Below are positions 23,754 through 30,949 of a stretch of 34,834 bases of DNA, in pieces. A model generated the notes under the pieces. The model saw only the letters and a program-made list of their open reading frames with translations. It made no database searches and was not told where the DNA came from. Each line of letters opens with the position of its first letter. The first letter of the stretch is position 1. Origin of the DNA: a bacterium HR20 (GTDB taxonomy: Bacteria > Bacteroidota > Ignavibacteria > Kapaibacteriales > NICIL-2); assembly GCA_002898675.1 (NCBI GenBank), contig BEHW01000006.1:1-34834 (forward strand). The letters are read 5' to 3'. Both the position numbers and the translations under genes were made by a program.

Positions 23754-25532
23754 ATGTCGTTCCCGAAGCGCACACACACGTGCGGAGAGCTCCGCACTGA
23801 GCACATCGGCTCGCGTGTTGTCCTCTGCGGTTGGGTCCATGCCCATCGAACCTTCGGTGGCGTTACGTTCATTGATCTCCGCGATCGTTACGGCATCACG
23901 CAGATTGTCGTCAAGGAAGATTCGCCAGAGGATGTTCGACAGCTGGCGGAAAAATCTTTGGGAATTGAATATGTCATCGCGGTCGAAGGCAGTGTCCGCG
24001 AGCGCGAAAATCCCAATCCTCGCATCCCGACCGGACAGATCGAAGTACTGGCAGAGCAGATAACGATCCTGGCAGAATCAGAGCTTCCGCCCTTCGAGAT
24101 TTTGGAGCATCCCGATAAGCCACGTCCGAGCGAAGAACTCCGACTGCGCTATCGCTATCTCGACTTGCGGCGTCCCTCGCTGCAGCACAACTTTCTCGTG
24201 CGGAACGCCGTGTACCAGATTGCGCACCGCTACTTTGCTGAGCATGGCTTTATCGAGATCGAAACGCCGATTTTGATGAAGTCCACCCCCGAAGGAGCAC
24301 GCGACTTCCTGGTGCCGAGCCGCATTCACAAAGGAAAATTTTACGCACTCCCACAATCACCGCAACTGTACAAGCAAATTCTCATGGTTGCGGCTTTCGA
24401 TCGCTACATGCAGATCGCCAAATGCTTCCGCGACGAAGACCTCCGCGCTGACCGCCAACCAGAATTCACGCAAATTGACGTCGAGATGTCCTTCATCACC
24501 CGTGAGGACATCTTCGAACTCATCGAAGGTTTCACAGCACGTGTATGGAGCGAAATTCTCGGTATCGAGGTTGAGCGTCCGTTCCTGCGTCTTTCGTGGC
24601 AGGAGGCACTCTCCCGCTTTGGGAGCGATAAACCCGACCTCCGCTTTGGCCTCGAACTGAACAATCTCACGCACATCGTTGCTGAGAGTTCATTCGAAGT
24701 TTTTCGTTCCGTTGCTTCGCAGCCGAGCGGCACTATTGCTGCGCTTGTCGTACCCGGTGGCGCTCAACTTTCACGCAAGCAGCTCGATGAACTTGCCGAG
24801 CTTGCAAAAAAACACGGCGGGCGCGGCTTAGCATGGATCAAGTGGTCCGATGGAGCTGTGCAATCACCGATTGCAAAGCATCTTGGGGAGGGCATCATCG
24901 AGCATATCCGCTCAGCGACAGGTGCGCGCGATGGTGATGCTGCACTGATTGTCGCTGACCAGTGGGAACGCTGTATGACCGTCCTCGGTGCACTACGGAC
25001 CGAGATGGGACGGCGCTTGCAGCTTGCCGACAACAAAAGCTTCCGTTTTGCATGGATCGTGGACTTTCCGCTGCTCGAGTGGGACCACGCTGAGCAGCGC
25101 TACATTGCTCGGCACCATCCATTCACAGCACCGGTGGAAGAAGACATCCCGCTGCTCGATACCGAACCGCTCCGCGTGCGCGCGCAAGCGTATGACTTGG
25201 TTTGCAACGGACACGAGATCGGCGGCGGGAGTATTCGTATCCATCGCCCCGCGCTGCAAGAGCGGATGCTCACGCTGCTTGGATTTTCGCTCGAAGAGGC
25301 ACATCGCCGTTTCGGCTTTCTGCTTGAAGCTCTCCGCTACGGTGCGCCGCCACACGGCGGCATCGCACTTGGATTCGACCGTTGGATTATGCTTCTTACC
25401 GACACCGATAACATCCGCGATGTCATCGCATTTCCGAAAACGACCAGCGGGCTTTCGCTGATGGATGGCGCACCTTCGGAAGTATCCCCAGAGCAGCTTG
25501 CAGAGCTGGGAATAACCCTCGCTTGCAAGTAA
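23754..25532 (+). CDS. aspS: Aspartyl-tRNA synthetase
   Basis: Encodes 592 residues, the usual bacterial AspRS length. It charges tRNA-Asp (or tRNA-Asp and tRNA-Asn in non-discriminating forms) with aspartate. The N-terminal OB-fold anticodon domain (RVVLCGWVHAHRTFGGVTFI) is followed by the class II core: ETPILMKSTPEGARDFLVPS, then FYALPQSPQLYKQILMVAAF, motif 2 in CFRDEDLRADRQPEFTQIDV and motif 3 in GGIALGFDRWIMLLT. The bacterial insertion (GAD) domain lies between motifs 2 and 3, about residues 290-420. The ending FPKTTSGLSLMDGAPSEV is typical. The start at 23754 is supported by MSFPKRTHTCGELR, matching the family N-terminus, and by the promoter box upstream. Whether it also serves tRNA-Asn cannot be decided here. 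Confidence 0.97.
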   Translation: MSFPKRTHTCGELRTEHIGSRVVLCGWVHAHRTFGGVTFIDLRDRYGITQIVVKEDSPEDVRQLAEKSLGIEYVIAVEGSVRERENPNPRIPTGQIEVLAEQITILAESELPPFEILEHPDKPRPSEELRLRYRYLDLRRPSLQHNFLVRNAVYQIAHRYFAEHGFIEIETPILMKSTPEGARDFLVPSRIHKGKFYALPQSPQLYKQILMVAAFDRYMQIAKCFRDEDLRADRQPEFTQIDVEMSFITREDIFELIEGFTARVWSEILGIEVERPFLRLSWQEALSRFGSDKPDLRFGLELNNLTHIVAESSFEVFRSVASQPSGTIAALVVPGGAQLSRKQLDELAELAKKHGGRGLAWIKWSDGAVQSPIAKHLGEGIIEHIRSATGARDGDAALIVADQWERCMTVLGALRTEMGRRLQLADNKSFRFAWIVDFPLLEWDHAEQRYIARHHPFTAPVEEDIPLLDTEPLRVRAQAYDLVCNGHEIGGGSIRIHRPALQERMLTLLGFSLEEAHRRFGFLLEALRYGAPPHGGIALGFDRWIMLLTDTDNIRDVIAFPKTTSGLSLMDGAPSEVSPEQLAELGITLACK

Positions 25533-25545
25533 GCATCTGATTGCG

Positions 25546-25554
25546 TATTTTTCG
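25546..25554 (+). promoter_or_regulatory. Candidate -7 promoter element for the lipoprotein gene at 25583
   Basis: TATTTTTCG resembles TAnnTTTG and ends 28 nt before the ATG at 25583. A TTG lies 20 nt upstream of the box (25523-25525), a plausible -33 element. The following CG extends the match to the box at 21626 (TATTTTCGCG). Confidence 0.4.
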
Positions 25555-25582
25555 CGTGCGGCAACCACGCGGAGACGCGCCC

Positions 25583-26245
25583 ATGAACGCATCCCTCTTT
25601 CGTGCTGCGGCCATCGCCTGCTGCGGGCTGCTGTGGAGCTGCGGTGTGTATGTTCCAATCCAGGAACCGAAGACGTTAGCTCCAGGTGAAACAAGCCTGA
25701 TGGCTGGGGCTCACTTCAACCGACTTTTTGGATATGACATTTCTCGTGAATCAGACGCACTGTCCGGTTTCTATCAGACTTTGCAGAAGATTTATCCCAC
25801 CTTCTACACTTCTGGACGATTAGGTATCGCTCCTGGATGGGACATCGGCGCTACGCTGGGTTACCCATACCTGGTAAGTGGATTTGACATCAAGCATCGT
25901 ATTGCCAAGGATAGCCTTTACTCTTCTGCACTCAGCGTTGGTGTCAACTACATCCGGTCACCCTACGTGGAAGAGGGTGGATTCCTCAACCTTACGTGGA
26001 GCGCAGGATCGAAGCATCTCATCTTCCAGACGCAATGCCGACTCCTTGCGGGCGATCAGATTCCACCGAGGTATGGCCTAAATGCCGCAATCGCTCTCCG
26101 CCTGCCACAACGTGATCGAGGAACGACTACATACTTTGGCCTCAACGGTGGATTTCTCACCGGAGAATATCACCAGACAAGCGATCGAGTGTATGCTGGG
26201 AGCACGCTCGGCTGGGTAGCCTTCATCATCCAATTTAGCCGGTAA
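25583..26245 (+). CDS. Outer-membrane lipoprotein of unknown function, probable small beta-barrel
   Basis: Encodes 220 residues. The ATG at 25583 has GGAG eight bases upstream and gives a lipoprotein signal, MNASLFRAAAIACCGLLWSC, with the probable lipidated Cys20. The mature part begins GVYVPIQEPKTLAPGETSLM and then shows repeated amphipathic strands such as SLMAGAHFNRLFGYD, GWDIGATLGYPYLVSGFDIK, SALSVGVNYIR and TTYFGLNGGFLTG. The last strand, STLGWVAFIIQFSR, resembles a barrel-closing strand. No family is recognised. It appears to be a single-gene unit with its own promoter box, between aspS and a NIF3-family gene that also has its own box. Confidence 0.7.
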   Translation: MNASLFRAAAIACCGLLWSCGVYVPIQEPKTLAPGETSLMAGAHFNRLFGYDISRESDALSGFYQTLQKIYPTFYTSGRLGIAPGWDIGATLGYPYLVSGFDIKHRIAKDSLYSSALSVGVNYIRSPYVEEGGFLNLTWSAGSKHLIFQTQCRLLAGDQIPPRYGLNAAIALRLPQRDRGTTTYFGLNGGFLTGEYHQTSDRVYAGSTLGWVAFIIQFSR

Positions 26246-26295
26246 CAACTATCGCTATAGAACCAACTGCAACACATGCTGCAAGCGCTCTGCCG

Positions 26296-26303
26296 TAGTT
26301 TTG
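26296..26303 (+). promoter_or_regulatory. Candidate -7 promoter element for the NIF3-family operon
   Basis: TAGTTTTG matches TAnnTTTG exactly and ends 28 nt before the ATG at 26332. Confidence 0.5.
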
Positions 26304-26331
26304 CATCGAGACTGCGACACAGCGCACCGTG

Positions 26332-27165
26332 ATGACCGCTCAAGAACTCTACCAATTACTCCAAACCGAACTGCCATGCGATGAAGCAATGGCAGGCGAT
26401 CGGCTTGGTGTGCAGGTCGAGCCTCCAGCGCTGACGATCAGCGGGATCCTTACTTGCTTGGAGGTCACCGACGCAGTGCTCGACGAGGCCGAGCGGCGTG
26501 GGTGTAACTGCATCGTCACATTCCACCCGCTCATTTTTTCGCCGTTGGAATCGCTTCGTCCGTTCGATCGTGTCGGGCGCTGCATCATGCGTGCTGTCAC
26601 TAGCCGCATTGCGATCGTCTCAGTTCATACAACGCTCGACGCACACCCGGACGGGACCAACGCAACGCTTGCGCAGATGCTGGGGATCATACCGGAGCGT
26701 CCGCTGCTCCCATCGCCGCATAGACGGCATGGTTATGGTATCGGCATCGTCGGTCGGCTTGCAGAAGCAATGCCACTCGAAGACCTGGTGCGATTGGTCG
26801 GAGAACGTCTTGGCACAACGGTGCGCTATTGTGTCGGCACGCGCGATACGATCGAGCGTATTGCACTTGTTGCAGGTAGTGGAGCATCGCTGCTCGATGC
26901 TGCAATCGAAGCCGGTGCCGATGCATTCATCACCGCTGATGTGAAATACCACACATTCCATCGCGCAGCAGGACACATTGCGTTGCTCGATGCTGGGCAC
27001 TTCGAGATGGAACAGCACGTCCCGCAGCTGCTTGCGCAGCTCATCGAGCGGTTATTAGAGCGTCATGGGATTCGGCTTGGCGTCACTCCAAGTTCGGTGC
27101 GCACAACGCCGGTGCACGTCGAAGTTCCTCTCACGATTGAAATTGAACGTTCCACCACATCCTAA
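26332..27165 (+). CDS. NIF3-family (DUF34) dinuclear-metal protein
   Basis: Encodes 277 residues. The ATG at 26332 is preferred over the GTG one codon upstream. The family fold is marked by CDEAMAGDRLGVQV, then TCLEVTDAVLDEA, VTFHPLIFSPL, VSVHTTLDAHPDGTN and, near the end, LLDAGHFEMEQ. Probable metal ligands are His65, Asp103 and the H-x3-E pair of GHFEME. The first of the two adjacent histidines seen in Escherichia coli YbgI (HHP) is Phe here (FHP). NIF3/YbgI proteins are often annotated as 'GTP cyclohydrolase I type 2', but the in vivo role is unsettled. The next gene, 9 nt downstream, encodes a C4 zinc-ribbon coiled-coil protein, a very common neighbour of NIF3 genes, so the two probably work together. 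Confidence 0.92.
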   Translation: MTAQELYQLLQTELPCDEAMAGDRLGVQVEPPALTISGILTCLEVTDAVLDEAERRGCNCIVTFHPLIFSPLESLRPFDRVGRCIMRAVTSRIAIVSVHTTLDAHPDGTNATLAQMLGIIPERPLLPSPHRRHGYGIGIVGRLAEAMPLEDLVRLVGERLGTTVRYCVGTRDTIERIALVAGSGASLLDAAIEAGADAFITADVKYHTFHRAAGHIALLDAGHFEMEQHVPQLLAQLIERLLERHGIRLGVTPSSVRTTPVHVEVPLTIEIERSTTS

Positions 27166-27174
27166 CGTGTAACG

Positions 27175-27912
27175 ATGCCATCGAACATTGAACTCATCGC
27201 CCGACTGGCACATATTGACGAAAAGCTCGACGACATGCACGCTGAGTTGGGTGATCTTCCCAAGCTCGTCAAGAAGCTCGAAGAAAAGCTTCGCCAACAG
27301 ATGCGGCTGGTCCAAGAGACCAAGAAGGCGTTAGAGGACCTCGCCCACTACCGCACAACCATGCGCGCTCGCCAGCAAGAACTCAGCGAAAAGGAAGCCA
27401 AACTCAACGAACTACAGTTTAGCGGTCAAATCCGCAACAACCGCGAATTCGACGCACTGACACACGAGATCGAATTCATCCGCGCCGAGCGTCTCCGCAT
27501 CGAACAAGAACTTGCCCAGAACACCATCAAAGAGGAAAACCTCAAAGGATTGCTCGAACGCCAGCAAGCAGACGTCGAAGAAACACAGCGAGAGCTCCAA
27601 GAGCGCGAAGAAGAACTCAACCAGCGCTCTACTGAGCAGGACAACGAGTTCCGGCAGCTTCAAACGGAGCGCAAAGCAATCATCGAACAACTCTCGGCAG
27701 AATGGTACGCCGAGTACGAGCGTATTCGCACGTACCATTCCGATGCCGCAGTCCACGTGCGCAAGGGCAGCTGCAGCGGTTGCTTTAGCGCGCTTCCTGC
27801 GCAAGTTCTCGTTGAAATGCGCAATCATCCCGAGCGGATGTTCGTCTGCGAACACTGCGGACGGATTTTATACCCCGAGCATTATCGGATCGAAGAAGAG
27901 GAAATCATCTAA
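27175..27912 (+). CDS. Coiled-coil protein with C-terminal C4 zinc ribbon (HP0958/CdsZ-like)
   Basis: Encodes 245 residues from an ATG 9 nt after the NIF3-family gene. Residues about 10-180 are highly charged and form a long antiparallel-type coiled coil (KKLEEKLRQQMRLVQETKKA, ELQEREEELNQRSTEQDNEF). The C-terminus holds a zinc ribbon with four cysteines: GSCSGCFSALP, then FVCEHCGRILYP. This is the arrangement of the HP0958/CdsZ family, where members act as chaperone-like or RNA-binding factors. The exact role outside flagellar and type III systems is not known. No flagellar genes are in view. Its stop is about 7 nt before the RNase P RNA, so rnpB may be transcribed from within or through this gene. 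Confidence 0.88.
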   Translation: MPSNIELIARLAHIDEKLDDMHAELGDLPKLVKKLEEKLRQQMRLVQETKKALEDLAHYRTTMRARQQELSEKEAKLNELQFSGQIRNNREFDALTHEIEFIRAERLRIEQELAQNTIKEENLKGLLERQQADVEETQRELQEREEELNQRSTEQDNEFRQLQTERKAIIEQLSAEWYAEYERIRTYHSDAAVHVRKGSCSGCFSALPAQVLVEMRNHPERMFVCEHCGRILYPEHYRIEEEEII

Positions 27913-27918
27913 GCGTTG

Positions 27919-28347
27919 GCGAGCGGTCCCGTGCAGTCGCGCCAGCTCGAGTCGAGCTGGTGAGGAAAGTCCGGACACCACCACGCAGCGTGCTCGATAA
28001 CCTCGAGGCGGCGGTGTATCACCGATGCATCGCCGACGGAAAGTGCCACAGAAACAACACCGCCACTTCATGCCACAGCAGGAAGTGGTAAGGGTGAAAT
28101 GGTGCGGTAAGAGCGCACCGCACACGTGGTGACACGTGTGGCAGGGCAAACCCCACGCGGTGCAAGACCGAGCAGATGCGTTCGCCCTGTGCGTGGCAGG
28201 CGCTCTTCGAGCAACCCGAAGAGCACGCATCGGGTAGGTCGCGCAAGAGGCATGCAGCAATGCATCGCCCAAGGCACATGACTGCATCAGCATCCCTCCC
28301 ACTGGCGGGAGAATGCTGGACAGAATCCGGCTTATAGGGCCGCTCGC
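27919..28347 (+). ncRNA. rnpB: RNase P RNA, bacterial type A
   Basis: The ends pair as helix P1: GCGAGCGG (27919-27926) with CCGCTCGC (28340-28347). Conserved elements occur in the expected order: GAGGAAAGTCCGGAC, ACAGAAA, AGGGTGAAATGGTGCGGTAA, GAGCGCACC, GGCAAACCCC, and ACAGAATCCGGCTTATAG near the 3' end. The length of about 429 nt is slightly long, with extended variable helices. It is the catalytic RNA that matures the 5' ends of tRNAs. No clear promoter box is visible directly upstream. The next coding region begins 34 nt after its end. Confidence 0.96.
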
Positions 28348-28380
28348 TCTTCGTTGTTACTCTCACTTCCACGTGCGACA

Positions 28381-28716
28381 ATGCAACTACCTGACGACCC
28401 CATTCTCCGTGAGTTAGCGCCAGAGTTCTGCGTCTGCTGGCGCAACGATCTGGGCACTGTCCTGCCGAACATCCTCGCAGCACAAAACCAAAGCGAACTC
28501 TACCGCTTCGGTCATACGCTCAAAGGCTCTGCACGTCAATTCGGATTTGCAGAGCTGGCAGACTGCGGCGCAGAACTGATGCAGCATGCATCACTCGGCG
28601 CTTGGGATGCAGTGCCTGATACTGTCGCCCGGATCTCTGCACTTCTCGAATCGCTCGAATCACATCTCCGCGCCAACGGAATGACAATACCCGACGGCAG
28701 TTCCACCAACGTGTAG
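28381..28716 (+). CDS. Stand-alone Hpt (histidine phosphotransfer) domain protein
   Basis: Encodes 111 residues. I use the ATG at 28381, because the upstream TTG at 28354 is only seven bases after rnpB. The protein is one helical bundle. The phosphorylatable His45 lies in the Hpt signature FGHTLKGSARQFGF, followed by a second helix with LADCGAELMQHA. Hpt proteins carry phosphoryl groups between hybrid sensor kinases and response regulators. No kinase or receiver gene is present in the window, so this is an orphan whose partners are elsewhere. It starts 34 nt after rnpB and ends 9 nt before a secreted protein gene, suggesting co-transcription, but no functional link is apparent. Confidence 0.85.
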   Translation: MQLPDDPILRELAPEFCVCWRNDLGTVLPNILAAQNQSELYRFGHTLKGSARQFGFAELADCGAELMQHASLGAWDAVPDTVARISALLESLESHLRANGMTIPDGSSTNV

Positions 28717-28725
28717 GAATCCCCG

Positions 28726-29202
28726 ATGCTCCGAGTGCTCATCGTGCTAGTAGCGTGCAGCATTGCAGCAGGAGCACAGGTACGCGTTGCTGTGCTTCCG
28801 ATCAAGAATCTCGATGGTAACATGCAGCTTTTGACGTACAGCTACGCCATTGCCGATAGTCTCCGCGGGCTGCTCGAGCGCCACGAGTTGCATGGCAAGC
28901 AATTTGTCGTCATCCCTGCCGATTCGATGGAGCAAGCCTTGGCGGAATTCAACCTCGACCCAAGTTCGCCACAGTTTGAATCCGACCTCTGGCGTGCAAT
29001 TGCAAAGCTCCACTGTACATACGCGATCACTGGTTCCTTTGAAATAACTGGAGGTCGGATGGTGCTCAACCTCTACGCGTACGACGTCGCCACCAAACTT
29101 GCAGATCAAACCCACGCTGCCCGGAACCTCTTCAAAGCACCGGAGCAGATTTTCGATGTCCTCCCCATCGCTGTCAAGCGGCTTGTTCCGGCGTTGAAGT
29201 AG
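28726..29202 (+). CDS. Secreted FlgO/TolB-N-like protein
   Basis: Encodes 158 residues from an ATG 9 nt after the Hpt gene. A signal peptide (MLRVLIVLVACSIAAGA, then QV) precedes a small alpha/beta domain: VRVAVLPIKNLDGN, then YAIADSLRGLLERH, VVIPADSMEQALAEFNLDP, AIAKLHCTYAITGSFEI and GRMVLNLYAYDV. This pattern of 'AVLPF...D.L...L....V..' and 'A..YVVTGS' is shared by the FlgO, TolB N-terminal and CsgG-like families of envelope proteins. No lipobox is seen, so it is probably periplasmic. The final 29 bp overlap the end of the convergent TerC gene. The function is unknown. Confidence 0.7.
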   Translation: MLRVLIVLVACSIAAGAQVRVAVLPIKNLDGNMQLLTYSYAIADSLRGLLERHELHGKQFVVIPADSMEQALAEFNLDPSSPQFESDLWRAIAKLHCTYAITGSFEITGGRMVLNLYAYDVATKLADQTHAARNLFKAPEQIFDVLPIAVKRLVPALK

Positions 29203-29923
29203 CCCGCGCCTGCTCCATTCGAACGCGGATTTTGCGCTGGCGTCGCATGTTGAGGAACTCGACACCCACCGAAAACGCCATCGCGGTGTAGACATAGCCA
29301 CGGCTGACCTCGATTCCCACGCTATCGAGGACAAGCACGAACCCCACCATTAGCAAAAACGCCAGTGCGAGCATCACTAGCGTCGGATGCTGCTGCAGGT
29401 AGTTGGCAATAGCACTGCTGCTGGCAACCATGACGATCATTGCCGCAACATTAGCGGCAATCATCACCCCAAGATGTTGCGAAAGCCCTACTGCAGTAAT
29501 GACCGAATCGAGCGAAAAAACAAGGTCGAGGAGGACAATCTGCGTAATTGCCGACGAAAAGGACACAACACGCTCGCTCTTTGGCTCCAGAACGTCGAGT
29601 CCTTCGACGCGATGGTGGATTTCACGAGTTGCCTTTGCCAGCAAGAAAAGTCCTCCGCCAAACAGTATCGCGTCCCGCCCACTGACCGCATGTCCCATGA
29701 TCGAAACAAGTGGTGCAGTCAGTCCAGCAATCCAGGTGATGCCAAGCAGCAATGCAATGCGGAACACCAGCGCCAGTGATAGTCCCAGCCGCCGAGCCAG
29801 CCCACGGCGAGAGTGCGGCACACGCTCGGTGACGATGCTGACGAAGATGATGTTGTCTATCCCCAGGACAATCTCAAGCGCAGTGAGCGTCAGAAAACCG
29901 ATAAGGTGTTCAAGCGTGAGCAT
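29174..29923 (-). CDS. TerC-family integral membrane protein
   Basis: Encodes 249 residues from the ATG at 29923, which gives MLTLEHLIGFLTLTALEIVLG, close to the family N-terminus; an ATG at 29950 would add nine residues. About seven hydrophobic segments are present. The two signature Asp motifs are intact: LEIVLGIDNIIFVSI and LVFSLDSVITAVGLSQ. TerC proteins are inner-membrane proteins linked to metal handling, for example manganese export during protein secretion, and historically to tellurite resistance. No tellurite genes are nearby. The C-terminal tail is basic and cytoplasmic (NMRRQRKIRVRMEQAR). Its 3' end overlaps the convergent secreted-protein gene by 29 bp, and its 5' end faces the agmatinase gene. 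The substrate cannot be told from the sequence. Confidence 0.9.
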   Translation of the reverse strand: MLTLEHLIGFLTLTALEIVLGIDNIIFVSIVTERVPHSRRGLARRLGLSLALVFRIALLLGITWIAGLTAPLVSIMGHAVSGRDAILFGGGLFLLAKATREIHHRVEGLDVLEPKSERVVSFSSAITQIVLLDLVFSLDSVITAVGLSQHLGVMIAANVAAMIVMVASSSAIANYLQQHPTLVMLALAFLLMVGFVLVLDSVGIEVSRGYVYTAMAFSVGVEFLNMRRQRKIRVRMEQARATSTPEQAA

Positions 29924-29973
29924 AGAGTAGAGCGTTTCGAAATGAAACATCGCCTGGCGGCCCCAAGCGGCAG

Positions 29974-29981
29974 TATTTTCG
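29974..29981 (+). promoter_or_regulatory. Candidate -7 promoter element for the agmatinase operon
   Basis: TATTTTCG, followed by CG as at 21626, ends 32 nt before the ATG at 30014. Its position argues that translation starts at 30014 rather than at the upstream in-frame ATG at 29942. Confidence 0.45.
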
Positions 29982-30013
29982 CGCCACCTGATGGTGACAC
30001 TGGAACGAACGAT

Positions 30014-30949
30014 ATGCTCTCCTATTTGCCCGCCACCGAAAACTTTTTAGGCATACCACCAGACAAGAGTACCAACACCGCCGCAATCGCCATCCAACCA
30101 ATTCCACTGGAACGAACGACAAGCTATGGCAAAGGCACCAAAGATGGGCCACGCGAAATTCTTCGCGCAAGCCACTACGTGGAATTTTACGATGATGAAT
30201 TCGACCGCGAGCTGTGCTTCGAACGTGGAATTGCCACACTCGAACCACTCCCGCTCAAAAAGCTTCCTATCGAGGAAGCGCTCGCACTCGTCGAGGCACG
30301 TGCATCGGCAATTCTTCAAGCAGGCAAGTTCTGCGTCGGCCTCGGCGGCGAACACTCGATAACAGCGCCGCTTGTCCGTGCACACGCGCAGAAGGTTCCA
30401 GACCTGACCATTCTCCAGTTCGACGCACACGCTGACCTGCGAATCGAGTACGACGGAACACCCTACTCCCATGCCTGCGTGATGGCACGCATCGCAGAAT
30501 TTCTCGACCCATCGCGCATCACGCAAGTTGGCATCCGCGCACTCTCGAAGGAGGAAGCGTCCTTCATTCGATCGGCGGGTGTACGTACGTTCTTTGCACA
30601 TGCCATTCGCCGTGGCGATGCGCAGTGGATGGACCGCGTTCTCGAAGGATTGAGCGAGCACGTGTACATCACCTTCGACGTTGACGCGCTCGATCCGAGC
30701 ATCATGCCAGCGACGGGAACACCCGAACCTGAAGGGCTCACTTACTCCGAATGCATCGCGATCGTCAAGCGGCTAATTGAGACGGGGCGACGCATCGTCG
30801 GGTTCGACGTCGTCGAGCTTGCGCCAATCAAAAAACTCCACCACCCGAATTTGACCGCAGCACGGCTTGTGTACAAACTCCTCAACCTTGCTTTTGCCCA
30901 TGACCGTTCAGGAAAGCGAGCTTCGCGCACTCGTCGAATCGCTCGATAG
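30014..30949 (+). CDS. speB: Agmatinase (arginase/ureohydrolase family)
   Basis: Encodes 311 residues from the ATG at 30014 (MLSYLPATENFLGIPP); the frame is open back to 29813, but a promoter-like box lies at 29974. Agmatinase hydrolyses agmatine to putrescine and urea. Two-Mn ligand motifs are complete: GLGGEHSI, FDAHADLR, FDVDALDPSIMPATGTPEPE and the final GFDVVELAP. The YGKGTKDGPREILRASHYVE region is typical. An arginase or formiminoglutamase activity is less likely, given the agmatinase-like GTPEPEGLTY. The last 17 codons overlap dapD, and the tail after YKLLNLAFAH is unusually basic (KRASRTRRIAR), probably shaped by the overlap. It is likely the first gene of an operon with dapD. Confidence 0.9.
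   Translation: MLSYLPATENFLGIPPDKSTNTAAIAIQPIPLERTTSYGKGTKDGPREILRASHYVEFYDDEFDRELCFERGIATLEPLPLKKLPIEEALALVEARASAILQAGKFCVGLGGEHSITAPLVRAHAQKVPDLTILQFDAHADLRIEYDGTPYSHACVMARIAEFLDPSRITQVGIRALSKEEASFIRSAGVRTFFAHAIRRGDAQWMDRVLEGLSEHVYITFDVDALDPSIMPATGTPEPEGLTYSECIAIVKRLIETGRRIVGFDVVELAPIKKLHHPNLTAARLVYKLLNLAFAHDRSGKRASRTRRIAR

Noticed and set aside
29813..30013. Longer agmatinase start, including the ATG at 29942
   Set aside because: It overlaps the TerC gene start, lacks family similarity, and a promoter-like box lies at 29974. The start at 30014 matches the family N-terminus.
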